Notes under the pieces: generated by a model
What the model saw: only the letters and a program-made list of their open reading frames with translations
What the model was told of the DNA's origin: nothing
Database searches by the model: none
DNA from: Capitulum mitella
Lineage: Eukaryota > Arthropoda > Thecostraca > Pollicipedomorpha > Pollicipedidae
Direction of reading: 5' to 3'
Length of the DNA stretch: 64,000 nucleotides
Assembly: GCA_030062745.1 (NCBI GenBank)
Contig: CP099839.1
Location: 21,585,324 to 21,649,323, forward strand
Shown: positions 1 to 39,534 of the stretch, in pieces
How the letters are laid out: every line of letters begins with the position of its first letter
Numbering within the stretch: position 1 is the first letter of the stretch
Translations under genes and position numbers: made by a program

Positions 1-2680
1 ATGTTGTAGCAGACATTTGCGAGCATTGCGGGGAAACCATTTTTATCGAAAGATTGAAAGAAAAGTGAATCACAGCGTTCCTCTGCGCATTCTCTCTCTC
101 TTCTCCCCCTCTCTCTCTCTTCGTCTTTTTCTTTCTCCTTATCTTTCTCTCTTCCTTTCTTCAGCTCAGTCAAAGGTCGTGACATTTTGGGGATTGGAGA
201 TGAGCGTGCTTCAGAAGAAGACACACTAGAGTTCCATACATAAGCGCACGAGGCTCCATTAAAATTCAGCCACGACCGACTTGGTAGAGGTTCTGTCGCC
301 CTGCCCTCCCATTACGTGGACTGCTCGCCATTGTACTGCACCGCTAGTCGCCCTGGCGCCGTGTCATACCGAATGCATTACGCCCCCGACTGGCCGTATC
401 CGACCGAGCCAGCTGTGGGTGCCGACAGTCTCCGGCCGACTGAGCGGAGCGGAATTGTGGAAGACCTCAGACGACTGCTGTCTTTGTCAAATGGTTCCGG
501 CCCGCTCAGCTCTGGAAGACCCCAGACCACTTCCCGGCCTCTCTGTGAGGGTCCTGGCCAGCGGGGAGGACGGCCCCTTGGAAGACCTCCGACCACGGCT
601 CGGTCTGTCTGTGAAGTAGCCTCGGCCCGTCGGGAGAGGCCTCGTGGAAAACCTTAAAACGATGCCCGGCCTGACCGCCAGCTCGGTGCGGGCCCCAGAC
701 CTAGTCGCCGGAGGCCACTTCATCGTGCCGACCAGCGAGGCGTGCCGAACAGCGTCACAGCCCCCCTGCGGCGGCGGGTTACGTTGCACCGTGGACGGTG
801 CCCCCCCCCCCCCCGCCACGGCCGGTGCGTCACGCCCGCTGGGAGATCGGCCGTCACCTAACGGGCAGCAGCAAGCCCTGCAGCGGCGCCGGCATGGCGG
901 CGCGGCCCCTCTGGCCGTCCGGTCACTGTCGTAGCATTCCAGCGCTCTCGCGGAGCCGGCTGCAGTGCAGTCGAGTACGGCGCCGAGGCGGGCTGATTAG
1001 TGGACGTCACGCGCCGGAGGTAACGGAACCGATCACTCGTCGCTCGCCGTCGGCGCGCGGCGCCGAGTCGCACGCGTGCGTCGGTGTGCCGTGCGTACTG
1101 TCGGAAGGCTCGAGCAACACGCCGCCCCTCTTCATGATCATTTTTCATTGCTTATTCGCTGGAAAAGGTCGTCATCACCGCTCCTGAACGCCCGCCTGCC
1201 GCTTCGTTCGCTGAAAAGTTGAAAGATGGCGCCCGCTCGGTCCGCGCCGCCCCTCCGCGCCGGCTTTCCGGCTCAAGAGCCGACCCTGCCACGCGTCAGC
1301 CCGGCGGACTGCCGATCCCGTCAGGCCCGCAGCCGCCCGTGTAGGCCGTTGTCGGTCTATGCCGGCGCGTGGGACGGCGGTGGCGGCCGGCGCCCGCCGG
1401 CCGTAGTGACGTCACGGTCCGGCGGTTATTGGTCCGGTATTGCCGCGGAGCAGTGACGAAATCGAACCCTGAGGCTGCCGTCGTGCCTGCCCAGCCGGCG
1501 GCCAAAACAGAGCAGCGGTTGGTTTGGAGCATCGGCCCGTCTTGAGGATGAGTTTGACGGATTATAGTCTTTGAGGCTTTGTGACCCGGCGAGTGCTACC
1601 AGTCTCTAACACGCCTAGAACACAGACTCTTGGACGGGATCCTCGACGTACACAAGCAACTATGCTGCAAGTGCAGTGGCAAGTGTCAGCGTGGTAATTT
1701 TGGTTATCGTGTGTCCATCTTCCCGTGTCTTGAAATCGTTAGTGAGCCGGTAATTGGCCCTCTTGGGACTGTAGGCTGACAAGGATCGGGCTGCATGCTT
1801 GAATAAGTGTCATAAATTCGTCATTTTGGCGTTGCATTGTTTCGTAGGATCAAATAACGAAACATTAACGCACTAAAACGAAGAGAAAGTGTCTAATGAC
1901 GTACAAAAAATGTTGTGGCTCGAACTCTTTGATGTATGTAGTCCAGCATCTGTTCGGCGGAGATATGAGTTCAGGTCCGCAGGCCCTTCTTTCCTTCGTT
2001 TTGCACCGCGACCTAGTGAAAGTGAAAGTGACGAAGTGGTGGTGTGAGTTTATGGAACCATTTTTTCGTGTGCTCAGCGTGTGTTTTGACTCAGTATCCA
2101 TTTCAGCCATTGTGTGCGTAATGGCATGCGGCCCATTATCGGGAGAAAGCGACGCCAAACAGAACCCTCTTTGCTACGCGCGAGGAAGGTCGGTCGAATC
2201 GCGCCTGAGGGACGCCTGTGGACTCCGTGCTTCCACTGTTTGTCCACGTTATCGCAGCTCCCATCTCTGACGCTGTGCTGACTGTACTATCGCTCACCAT
2301 ATGCTCTGCATCCCACCTACGCCCCGGCACTGGCTCTCCGATGTTTCGCCGACTCACCGCCTCAGCTAGCGCACCCAGCCCTCTCTCCTTCTGTCTCTCT
2401 GCAGCCGATCTCAGGCCCCGCCCCCCTCTGCCCAGTGCCTCTGGCCTCCGGGCCTGTCGGGCGCGGCGCCGGGCCCGCTCATCTGCATCCGCCGAGCCTG
2501 CGTGGCCGGGCCCGGCGGCCCCGTTTGGTGTGCGCGCACGCCGTACGCTGCCGCCGGTCAATAAGCCGTTATCTGGCCAGGGGCCAGGCCCAGCGGTGGC
2601 GGTGGCAGTGGCAGCGGCCGGCGCGCCCGCGGCCGGCTCGGCCGGCGCCGCTCACTGACGACCGGCCGGCTCGGTTTCAG
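1..2680. other. Upstream or intronic region without recognised exon
   Basis: About 90-170 is a CT-rich low-complexity tract. From about 300 the DNA is GC- and CpG-rich. 458-660 holds about four degenerate copies of a roughly 65-bp unit built around TGGAAGACC. No signal peptide or first EMI cysteine is visible, so the stretch is probably the 3' part of a long first intron of the Draper-like gene. Confidence 0.5.
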
Positions 2681-29012
<26,332 letters not shown>

Positions 29013-30465
29013 TGGGGACTGACTCCTGCTGCCCTCATGCGTCGGGCGGCCGCCGCCATACCCCCCCCCCCCTCGCCGCCGTCTGGCGCCGTTTATGACT
29101 GAAAGGACAGGCAACGGGACAGACGATGAGAAGTGCTCAGATGGCCCGCGGCTGTGGCGGGAAAACCCTGGGTCGGGGCGGACCGGTTGGGGCACGTGTT
29201 CGTTGTTCACCCCTTCGGTCCGTGATGGCTGCGTGTGCGTGGGATGGCGAAGTCGTGGAGGGTTCCATGGTTGGGTCGTGTGATATATTTTACTGATTTC
29301 AGTGGTCGTTAGGAACACTGCTATTGTACGACGTGTATCATGCATCTTGTGTAGGTTTGTAATTATGTGCATATTTTGTATGGCTTTACACTAGTTATCA
29401 GGTAAACTGCAACGTTTCAGTTAGGGTTTTTAAGGTATATTTTACCATGTTGGGCTCAGACGTATTGTCCAAGTCCATTTTGGGATTATTTTTCCTCACA
29501 TTCTGCGTATGAAGCACCAGTGTACGATTTGCTTGCTAGTTTGTCTTTCGGCTGAAGTTAAATGGCGTCTTTCCTGGTTCATTGCGTTGGATTAACCAGG
29601 CATTATCGCGAGCTTTGCGCCACTCCAGTCGGAGAATTAACCTGCCACCGCCCAGCACGCATATCACTAAGCGTCCCCAGCGGGGTCATGTTCCTCACCA
29701 AACACGGCCATATTGTCCGTCTTTACTGGCGCCCGGTCGAAGGTCACAGGAAGGTCACAAGACCGGAAGGGAGAGGACAGGCTCTGGGTTCCGAGGTCAG
29801 AGTTCCGCAGTCGGCGCGCGCACGGTCGGCCGCGGGGGTCGCCGGAGAGGCGGTCAGGCCCGGCTCGGCACGCTGCGCCGTCCGCTCAGTGCGGGGAGAC
29901 GCGCTGTGATATTCCCTGTTACCGTGTGCCGTGTCGCTGGCGCCGCTGGCCTGGACGGGCCGACGGCGTCCCATCACATCGCTATGCAATTTATGAGTGT
30001 GCAAAGGCAGTCCCTTGACTTGCCGGGTGTTGGTGAGTGAAATTTGTGCTGCCAGTGGGGCGTGTGGGTGGAAACTGGCCACCAGTGGCCGCCAGTTCGA
30101 GTGATGCTTCTATGCCGTTGTGAAGGACCGTTTTGAAGTTCTGTTTTCCGTCTGTATGTCTTTCTCTTTATGCAGGAGGCCATCTGAAAATGTCCCGATT
30201 TAGGCGTTATGGCATCGTGTCATCTCTAGGTTTCACAGCAGAAGTGAGGAGAATGTTGTAGACTTTGTTTCGTGCCGTATATGAACTCCTCAATTCCGTT
30301 TCTGTATTGGCCTATGCAGCAAATGCTTCACAGTGTGTATGCAAGCGGCGTTTTTTGTAAAAAAGGGGATGAAATACATGTTTGTAAGGTGTACGTACAC
30401 TGAGAATTTCCATATATACTTAATGAATACTGTTGTGTAAATAAACACGTCATCACCGGAACAGC
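29013..30465 (+). other. 3' untranslated region of the Draper-like gene (inferred)
   Basis: No further open frame matches the receptor. The first canonical AATAAA downstream of the stop codon is at 30440-30445, followed by a mixed tail. A 3' UTR of about 1.4 kb is therefore plausible. The exact cleavage site cannot be read from the sequence. Confidence 0.55.
30440..30445 (+). terminator. AATAAA polyadenylation signal
   Basis: A perfect AATAAA hexamer in an AT-rich context, on the same strand as the Draper-like gene and about 1.43 kb past its stop codon. It is the first hexamer of this kind after the stop. Confidence 0.5.
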
Positions 30466-31829
30466 TAAGAGAGTGCTCTGAAGTGTGTTAATGAAATGGA
30501 TATGCAGGTAAAAAGGGTGGAACGTACATCAGGTATGTCGTCATGCGACAACTGAGAGGTGTTGGTCAAGAGAGTACTCATGAACGAGGCATCGCCACTT
30601 GAAGCAATGTAGCTGTCTGCAAGCATAGCCATTGGCTCGAAGCAGAACCAGCGACCATTGAGTAAAATCTTTCACCTGGCGATGGACACTGGCTATCCGC
30701 AAAAAAAAAACGTTCACGGTCTGGTCGATCGAAAAGGGCATGAAATTAGCGGCATCGTTGGGGTCGGTGTAGTAGCCAGGGAGTCACTTGGATTCTTACA
30801 ACGCTGTAAAACGGAGGAGAGCATGTGCATTGTAGAACTTATGTAAATAAGTGTCCTCAACAGCAAATTCCCGAAAATTCTTCGCCAACTTCATAAATCC
30901 ATCAGAAATGTTAACACTTCCTCAAGTGTTTCAAGTCTAACTTACACTCGACCTTGACATGAAGACTTTTATCTAGAAATCTGAAGAATTTTCCGGGTGG
31001 CACATTTGGCGACCTTACGGCCAACCTCACTTCTGGCACCTTTACTGCTGGCAGTCAGCTTACAGCGTTGGTGGCCGAAATCTTATGCCAAGGTCGCAAA
31101 ATAGGAAACGCGCGACCGGTTTGTATGGCCTGTGGGGTATTACTGGGTATTTGTTGAGGGCAGTGGCGGCGCCACCGGGGGGTGGCAGCAGGGGCAGTTG
31201 CTCCTCCCTCGTTAAAAAAGTATGCTTTGAGAAATCTTGGATTCGTTTCTGGCTGACACGTAACCATCAAACAATTCACAAATTGATCAACATAGCAGTC
31301 GTCCAGGTAATCTTTACTATCTAACTTACCTGATCTAGGCTATTTGTCTCATCCGTCAACCTATCTAACCTCCATACCTCGTTCTACAACCTGTCAGGAC
31401 TCATGAGACAAGATCATGGTGCCTCCAGTTTGAGGGTCAAACGTCAAACGTCCACTTGCAGAACGGGAGCCGCCGCCACCGACTACGACTTCATCTCCGA
31501 AGATCCGGATACCGGTTGTTCTGTCCTTCATGACAGAGCGCATGGATGGTTTTTGTACCTCGTGGCGCAATAGTCCAGACGACTGGCTTGGCAGGTACGC
31601 GCAGAAACCGATGAACTTCGAGTGCCGCAATCGGTAGCTTCTGAAGATGATATACTTTGTCTCGCCAACACAACACGCGTGTTAATGGTCTAGTCCAATG
31701 GTCAACAGCAGCGGCCAAGGGTGAAAACCAACGCTGGAACGCGTAGCTTAAACAGTGTAGCTTAAACGGTGCAAATACCTACAACAGCCTACCTGCAGAG
31801 TTTTGTAATATGGGACAGGCCCGATTTAA
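30466..31829. other. Intergenic, no gene seen
   Basis: AT-rich with only short open frames. A CAGTGGCGGCG sequence at 31161 resembles the end of a hAT-type element but has no convincing partner. Short simple repeats of TCTAACT type lie near 31320-31380. Confidence 0.5.
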
Positions 31830-33071
31830 CCCTTTTCTCGGAGGGCTAGACGGTTTGGCCGATTTCCGGCAGGAGGGGGGGGGGCGGATTCGGCCCCCCT
31901 GAGGTCTTGAGAACTACACATCCGATTTCATCGCAACAAACGGCAATCGATTTGCCATGACGTAAGGTACATTTTTATAAAAAAAAAGTTTTCAAAATTC
32001 TGAAAGGGATAGAGGGGGCAAAAACACGCAAATCGGAGGTATATTTCGACTTCTTATAACTCTTTTGTTTACGGGCCGATTTCGATGAGATTAGCATGAA
32101 TCGAGGGATTATGAATGGGGCTTTTATCATTGTTACACACATCTGAAATTCTGAGAAGATTCATAGGCGTTCACAGGGTCTCAAAAATAGCAGGATTAGT
32201 TTTTCAACTACTGAATGAACAAAAAAGGCAAAAGTACTTTTTTGGCATCTGATAGTCGTGTTGTGCTAAAGAAGTGCAAATGGTATTACAATGTCTGTAT
32301 AATGTTAGCATAGGCGGTGCCAGGACATGAAAAAGGGAGAACGGTCATGGGCACATATTTATCAGATCAACTTGTGACATTTCACCTTAAATGACCTCCA
32401 GTGGCTTTGGGGTCGCTTGAAATGATCTCATGTGCATTTAATATTATCTGCAAACGTTCTAAATCGTTTGAATTCGCTTTATTTCAAAAATTCCACTCTA
32501 CGGCTATTGTGATATAGGGCACGCGCACTGACATTTTAGGTCATAGCTCTGTGACCCGACCTGATATCAAGCTGGAACTTGATTCCCAAGTAGAGGGCAC
32601 TATTCTACGTCATGTATACTCCCTGGTTTGACATTTCGAAAAAATAGTGCCGAAATTATTACTATCAAAACAAACTTTGACTTTTGACCTTGACCTGACC
32701 TTGTTAAATGACCTCAGATGAACAGAATTCTGTTTGCACATTGCCAAACTATTTAGCTATATATTCATGTAAAGTTTTAAGTTTTATCTTAAAAACACGA
32801 TTTTTGGCAGTCATTTTCCTTTTACCCTCAACAGGGCCAAAAATGGCCTGAGGTGCCTCCCAAAAACGTTGAATGGTTCCGCCCCTGAGCAAACCAGAAT
32901 TTCAAAATTTTGTTGCAGGACGTAGAAAAAATAGCTAAAATAGAAAATAGCATAAAAAATAAAATGCAAGATAGCAGCTTCACGAAGTTTCGTGAAGCTG
33001 CGTCAAAAACCCTGGAATTTACAAGCAAAAAATCCGAAGGGGGCGGATTCAGCCTCCTGCCGGGAATAGGG
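31830..33071. mobile_element. piggyBac-like non-autonomous element with GGTCA repeats, copy 2
   Basis: Flanked by TTAA at 31826-31829 and 33072-33075. The left terminus CCCTTTTCTCGG and the inverted right terminus CCCTATTCCCGG match at 10 of 12 positions, and CCGGCAGGAGG recurs inside both ends. Length 1,242 bp. The interior carries TGACCTTGACCTGACCTTG near 32685-32703 and scattered GACCT motifs. No transposase frame remains, so it is non-autonomous or decayed. Confidence 0.75.
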
Positions 33072-33220
33072 TTAAGTATTTGAAGTCAGTCTAAAACGAT
33101 GGTTGTCGCTGACAAATGGGAAACTTTGCGGAGGGAGCAGCATTCGACCTAAGACTACCGTTTGGACACAATCACGCGACGTCATTGGGGCATAAGTGAT
33201 GGATGTACCAAGACCAAAGT

Positions 33221-33670
33221 CAGGGTCAATGAGGGCCAAGGTCACCAAAGGTCAAGGTCAAACAGCTTGTGAACTGATCCAGATTTGATTTGCAACATGC
33301 TGGTTTGTGTGAAATATGCATTCAAAGACCCTAATAAAAAGACGTGTACGCACACTGATACACTTACATATACCAGGGTCAGTAAAGGTCAAAGTCATCA
33401 AAGCTCAAAGTCAAATATCTTGTGACCTGGCATAGATTTGCTTTGCGACAACTCGATATGTATGAAATATGCATTCAAGGATCCTAATAAAAACACGTGT
33501 GCACACATGGATACGCTTATACCAGGGTGATTTCAGGTCAAGGTCATCAAAGGCCAGGGGAACTATTTTATGACCTGGTCCCGATCTGCTTTGCAATATG
33601 TCGATTTGTATGAAATATGCATTCAAAGACCCTACTAAAACACATTTGGCACATCAATACTCACATGTAT
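33221..33670. repeat. ~150-bp tandem repeat, 3 copies, GGTCA-rich
   Basis: Units start with CAGGGT at 33221, 33374 and 33523. Each contains a GGTCA cluster (TCAAGGTCA at least twice), a CTTGTGACCTGG-like stretch, GAAATATGCATTCAARGA and CCTAMTAAAA. Divergence between units is moderate. The array lies between two GGTCA-rich transposon remnants and may be part of one. Confidence 0.85.
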
Positions 33671-34214
33671 ATACATATATACATATACACACAAACATAA
33701 ATATAAACGCTGGAAATGACCAAATGTACCAATGTTTTGGCTACCTTCACTGAAAATACGCCAAAAGATACGTGTAGCGCCCGTATTTACTGTCAAGCTA
33801 TCCCGTGATGCTCGAAATCTGACCCGCAAAAGATGGAAAAATGACGCCAAAGGTCAATGACCTGGCGTGACCTCGACCCGAAATTATCAGTCAAGACGTC
33901 AAATGAATAAAAATTGTCATATTCCCGTTTTAATGGCCAAACAAATACCCTTTTCCCGTTTCGTTCGAAAAGTTGTACAGAATGGACTGAGCGGGCCGAG
34001 AACGTGTCCAAAGTTGACCTTTTCCACCCCATTTGACCTTGCAGGTTTCGACCTAGGGTCACGAAAATTGCACACAATGTAAATCGTTATGGTCCTACCC
34101 TGTGCATAAAATTTCATGTCTCTGGCTCTTTTCCTTTCCGAGATCGGAGGGGGTACTTTTGTGCTCCCTCTCTTCCAGTGCGTGTTAACGCGAAACCCCC
34201 TCCCACTGCGCAGG
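33671..34214. mobile_element. Probable right part of a third TTAA-ended GGTCA-rich element
   Basis: TTAA at 34215-34218 is preceded by CTGCGCAGG. Read inward on the minus strand this gives CCTGCGCA, like the CCCGCGCA left end of the copy at 24366. GGTCA/GACCT motifs lie at 33850-34050. The left boundary is not identifiable, so the start given is only the end of the preceding tandem array. Confidence 0.4.
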
Positions 34215-35064
34215 TTAAGACCTGATTGACCGTAATGATGTTCGCAGAAATGGGCTTGGGTTGGTGATTGAATGTAGCGTATCGTGCTGACTGAATGCGT
34301 GTGTTTGCTTTTGTACCTGTGCCTTGATTTTCAGACTCGCTGTTGTACGTCCCTATCTATCAACTTGTAAAAGCCAAGTCATCGTGGAAAAGTTGAACTA
34401 ACATATGTCTACATCGACTGTGGAATGCGGAAGAAACTATCATGGCGCAATGCATGTATTCAGCGAGATATCACGGTTCACAGGTGCGCTTCCGACGGAA
34501 ATGACATCACCGCGAATCGCCGGTTGTTTGTTGAGTCTGAAGGACATTGAGTTTGTTGCAGCGGTTGTTTGTTTATTGTTCACAGCCCTGCTCGGAACGC
34601 TGCGGGCTTAGCAAGCATTTACCTTGGATGGATCGGTAATTTGTTTATTGTGGGCTTCGGCCGTCAGCGCTTGGTGATTCCGACACAGCCTGCGTTGTGG
34701 AAGCCAGACGCGTGCCACAAGAATGAACTACAACAGTTCCGGGAAGCCGGTTATGTGTGCCTCGTCTACATGGTCCGATTAAGGTCATCTGTGAACGCGT
34801 CTGACTGGTAGAAATGAAGCAAAGGCATGCAGACACGCATGTTATCTGTCGTAGGCACATGGTTACATCGTAGGCACACAAGGCACAGGAACGGCTCCGT
34901 CGTGCGATAAATGGCAGGTGAAAACTTTTGGCCGTTGAGAAATTTCTATTCTCGGGACGTTTCAGACTCCAGTGCTGACAAATTGCGTCGATAACTACAA
35001 GGGCCGCGACAGCATTAAGGTCCTTCGCCAAATCCCAGTGGATGAATTTCAGTATTTCCAATCA

Positions 35065-35213
35065 CAGGCGCAGCGGGGGAACCGAGCCCCCTTTGGCCCG
35101 CATTTTGGTGAAAATCATTGCACATTGTCTTCCCGGCAGTTGGTTTTCGTATGATTTCAGTTCACACTGAGCTCCGCCCCTCCCCCCTTACGAAAATCCT
35201 GGCTGCGCCCCTG
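35065..35213. mobile_element. Short hAT-like MITE remnant
   Basis: Begins CAGGCGCAGC at 35065 and ends GGCTGCGCCCCTG at 35213. The inverted right end is CAGGGGCGCAGCC, matching the left end with a small gap. The stretch CCTTACGAAAATCCTGGCT before the right end recurs in the copies at 39535 and 48315. No clean target duplication. Confidence 0.5.
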
Positions 35214-35434
35214 CATATCATGTTGGGTCCTGGAAGAAACTGGAGAAAGTGAGCAACCAGTTTTATGGCTGTCATCCAAATCCAACCACTTGCCAGGCTG
35301 AGTCTTCAATGGCATTTGTACAAAGTTGTTGATCAATAAAGTTCTTTGGACACTCTGGCAAGATGGTTCCGTCCTATATGTCAGAAGTTTGGTGCTGGCA
35401 TCATTACATTTTGTGTGTGGGGGTCAGCCAAAGC

Positions 35435-38400
35435 CAGGGCCTCGTCTAAGGGATTTTGGCTGGAGGGATCTGAAAACTTGGTGTTTCAATAACACCTACT
35501 TACTGCATTGTGTAAAAACGAAATCACGGAAAATTCTCACATGCGTTAATGTGGCCACTTGGAGCAACATTTCTGTATTCGTTTGGAGTGGTTCGCTACG
35601 TGGAGTTGACCTTCTCAAACCATGCATTTTTGCACTGCGAAAGATTGTTTATTCCTACTGTAGACCTTGTCATGAGCCATGACCTCGTTTAAACCACAGC
35701 AGCCTTATGTTTTGATCCCACCAGTCCAAAAGCGGCCCAGTATTTTGCCCCAGATGGCAACAGTGACCTTAAGGTGCGGTTTTCGGGTCACATATGTACC
35801 ATGAACATTCTTACTGCAGTGGAGCCAAGTCCGTTGGAGGATGTAAATGCACAGCTCGGAAAACGAAAGTGGGCTAGGTAACAATGTGCTGCTGCATAAT
35901 GCATGTGGTAGCCGCATACGACATAAAGAAAGGGGTACCGCACGATAACATCATTTAACATGGTGTAATTTCTTCACAAAACCGGTCCCAATAACCATGT
36001 ACGACTTTAGCGAGATTTGTTTTACCACGTCTTTTCCATGCAATACTTTAGTCATGAAGCCAACTTCCGCAAAACTCGGGGGGACGATCCCAGTCTGGCT
36101 AAGTCAATGACACATGTCATTACGTTGCAGCATTGCTTAACTGGCTGTGTTCCTTGTGGCGATAGGAACACCTGAATGATTCACAAGTACACTTTTAGAT
36201 GTTCTGGTGCTATTTCTATGTTACATGTAGGTTAATACAGTCTGTCTTTGCTCCACGTAACGAACTCTGTGACCTGTGTAGTGTGCAGCGACCACGTCTC
36301 GAACATGAGCAGGGAATTTCCGAACAGGACTGTCACCGGCTCTTCTACCTCAGTATGAACAAGAAGCGCACTATCTTTCCTATGATAGATTTGCTTTCAT
36401 CGGCGGGTATCTAGACGAGACTGAGTTCCTATGGGTGTTCCTAGCTTCACAAATCGCTAGCGCCTGCAAAGTAATATGTGAGTGGTCACGAGGGTGGAGG
36501 CGGTTTCGTGAGTTACAGGGATCCCTTGAAATGATGGTATTGTAAGATGTAAAGGTACACTGTTACTCGCAGGTACAAGAATGTATATATCTACATGCCG
36601 CGTCTAGGCCAACGAATTTACATATCAAGCATTAAAACAACTGCATGAAAAATCAATAATGATAAGGATAAGGCAATGAACGAACGCACGGTACTTGCAA
36701 GGAAAAGGCTGTAGATAAGTAGACTCCGCGTCATGACCAATAAACTTAGCTATAAAGTATCAGAACATTTGCAGAAAAAAAGTCAGCAGTGGTTAGGATA
36801 AGAAACTGTCAAAACTGATCACATTTCTGTCATGTGCCATCTGATTTATATATGCCTTGTACCACACATCATTGGTTTCTAGTCCGCGGTTATCTTCGGA
36901 ACTAGGAATGACACAGTTATCTCACAAAATGCGGTATGGTAGAATATCGAGTGCACAAATCCTGAAAACAAAACGTCATAAGCAAAGCATTAAACAGGGT
37001 AATTGTCGAAACACATGAACATCAAACGGGAGAACTCAGAACGGCAAGATGTCCAATATGGATAAATATCTAATGGCGATATTTATCGAAACGGAAAATA
37101 TTGCTGGGCGAAATATTGGATAAACAAGCAATCGCGAGGTTATACCTTATATCATCGTACCAGAGACGGGCATCGCACATGGGCTGGTATAGAATGACCA
37201 ACTTTTGCATTACAAACCATGGAGTGGGGCAATACGTAACAGCTTGATATCTCAAAGGATGAAGATCATACCAAGACATGAACCTGATGGCGAGGTGGCC
37301 AAGACTTCTGTCTGTCAAAATCGTGGACGGAATTCAAGCTCTTTCCAAGCTGACTGTCGTTGGCAGATACGGTAATAAGCGCGGGTCGTCGCCGGAGATC
37401 GGCGGTATGCTCTACGATTATTCTATCCGAGACAATGGAAAAACGTTTTCTAGTCCACTGTCATGCGTTATTATCAGTTGAAAGATCCCTGGCAACAGCG
37501 GGTCGCAGGTTGTCTTCAAAAGACGACCGGGAAAAGAGGATGGGCAATTTCCCGACGCCCAGGATCCGAACCCTCTACCGTATATGACGTGAAAAGCCAG
37601 CATCTTTGCAGCCACGCTATCAGGTCCAGTGGTGCAACCAGTGTATTTGTCTAGTCAGCTGAGTTCAGTGACCCCTGAGACAACCGGAATATTCATTTCA
37701 ATTTTAGTTTATTGGCGAAGACACCTGGAAGGTTATGTTTAAACCATGGAAAGATTTCACGGCGGTCCTGCTGAGATGTCCCCGTACAGTTTTTGGGAAA
37801 AGTCAATGCCCGTGCGCTACAAGGTGTCCGTATTGCGCTATCATTCACTTAAATATTCATCCGATGTGTTATTGATCCCTACCCCGACATTTTGTCATTC
37901 ATTCATCAATCATTTGGTATATAACAGGTTAGTGGTTATACTGCTTCGATGTTTGTGTTGAACATTTTACATTTGATGTTTTCTCATTCCATGCTTCGTT
38001 CGACGAAATAATTGTTTTTTCACCTTAATCCCTACAATGATACCCGGCATTTCGTATTCTCCAGCTTGAAACTTCCGCCCGCCGTTATTCATCTTTTTCA
38101 ATGTTTTGTTTTCGTTGGCTGTAATCCATCACGTCATTCCAACGTATTTGATTCCGCTTCTAATAAAGTGGCTGATTTTTGGGCATTATGACTTCAAAAT
38201 CGCACCAAGAGGTGCTACAGGCCAAGGGGGTGAAATATCAGGTCATTTTGGATTCCAGTGACCTCTAAATTTATTTGATTGTGTGACAAAAACAAGCTTA
38301 TGTTTTATGAGCAGGCAATTGGTTGCGAAAAACGGTCATATTCGAGGCAAAATGCATGATTAAAAAAACCTAAATTTTTCGGAAGTAGACTACTTGGAAC

Positions 38401-38870
38401 TACAGCAGTGTTGGTTTTCAAGATATGGCTTTGTACAAGGTAATTGTTTTTTTTCATCTTGTTTTTTGCCTCTACCCCGCTTTTTTCCCTTCATAGTTCG
38501 ACTGCATTGTTTTCGGTTTTTCCTTTTTGCTGCCATCGCAGCACAACAATGGTATTAAGATATGTTATTTCCAGACACTGCAACTTGTGATTTAATCGCA
38601 CGAAAAACCGATCGACGAGGCATTTTGCTGTGACTTTGCATTTGGAAAAATCTTGTGTGACCACAGAAAACCCAGTATTAATTGTGCATTTTTGCAATGA
38701 CTTCGCATTTAAAAACGGCTACGTCTCCGCAGAAAACCTGTTTCAGACTTACTGATTTTAAACATTCCAACTGCCCCCCCCCCAGTTACCTGGTTTTGCA
38801 TTGACGAGAGGGGGGCTGGTGACTCCACTGCGGGGGCTGAGCCCCAGTTAACATGTTAGACGAGGCCCTG
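35435..38870. mobile_element. hAT-like element, 3.4 kb, 15-bp TIR and 8-bp TSD
   Basis: The left end CAGGGCCTCGTCTAA (35435-35449) is perfectly inverted at the right end (38856-38870). Flanking octamers GCCAAAGC (35427-35434) and GACAAAGC (38871-38878) match at 7 of 8, as expected for a hAT-type 8-bp target duplication. The interior has no open frame over about 85 residues and no recognisable transposase, so the element is non-autonomous or decayed. A tRNA-derived SINE head lies inside it (about 37.55 kb). Confidence 0.72.
37545..37620 (-). repeat. tRNA-derived SINE head (minus strand)
   Basis: Read on the minus strand from 37620: GTGGCTGCAAAGATGCTGG fits a pol III A box, and about 35 bp on GGTTCGGATCC (37562-37572) fits a B box (GGTTCGANNCC). 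No cloverleaf acceptor pairing was found, so this is a SINE head or tRNA relic rather than a functional tRNA. Its 3' limit is not determined. Confidence 0.45.
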
Positions 38871-39331
38871 GACAAAGCTGCTTAGGCAAGTGTTTGAGAT
38901 AATGGCTACATTCTCGTGTGATAGTCCGTAAGAACTCTGTTACTGAGCTTCGAGTTGTAATTTAGTATTGTGCCAGGGAACCGTCTTTCAGCCGTTTACA
39001 GATATACGTTATAATCGAGTTGAATTCATGTTGTAAACGCAAACAACATAAGAGGCGGAAGTTTTCATCATTCGCCGTCACGTAGATGGATGCCCAAGGG
39101 CAAAGACCTGAAAAAGGTCAGTGGGGGATGGCCTGAATAAAAAATTCATGCCTTTTAGAGAACACAAGTGCACACCAGCGCCAAAACCTGGGGAAAAGTT
39201 TGCTTAAAGAAAAACTGGACGATAGCAAAAAGAACGAAATTCAGTTATTTTTGGCGAAGGGGAGAAAATAACCCAAACGAGGTCGGCCGTTGATCCAACG
39301 TAAATGCAATCCGACGTCCCTGGCTCGAATG

Positions 39332-39366
<35 letters not shown>
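39332..39366. repeat. (TA)n microsatellite
   Basis: A 35-bp TA run with one C interruption at 39346, lying just upstream of the MITE at 39535. Confidence 0.9.
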
Positions 39367-39534
39367 TTTGCTATGTGTATGTATATCATTCGGACCACCG
39401 CGGCATCATCTGATCCACACGGCCTCGTTTTCGGTTTGTGCACATAAGAACAGTGTTGCTCGCTGGGCACTGCTCTAGACGTTGCGCAAGTTTGGGCCTT
39501 GACCTGCTGATTCGTTTGTCGTTGAGATGACCGA

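Noticed and set aside
31161-31480. Possible hAT-type element between CAGTGGCGGCG and an inverted GGTGGCGGCGG
   Set aside because: The inner sequences do not match the family and the flanking octamers differ. The similarity may come from GGC-rich sequence alone.
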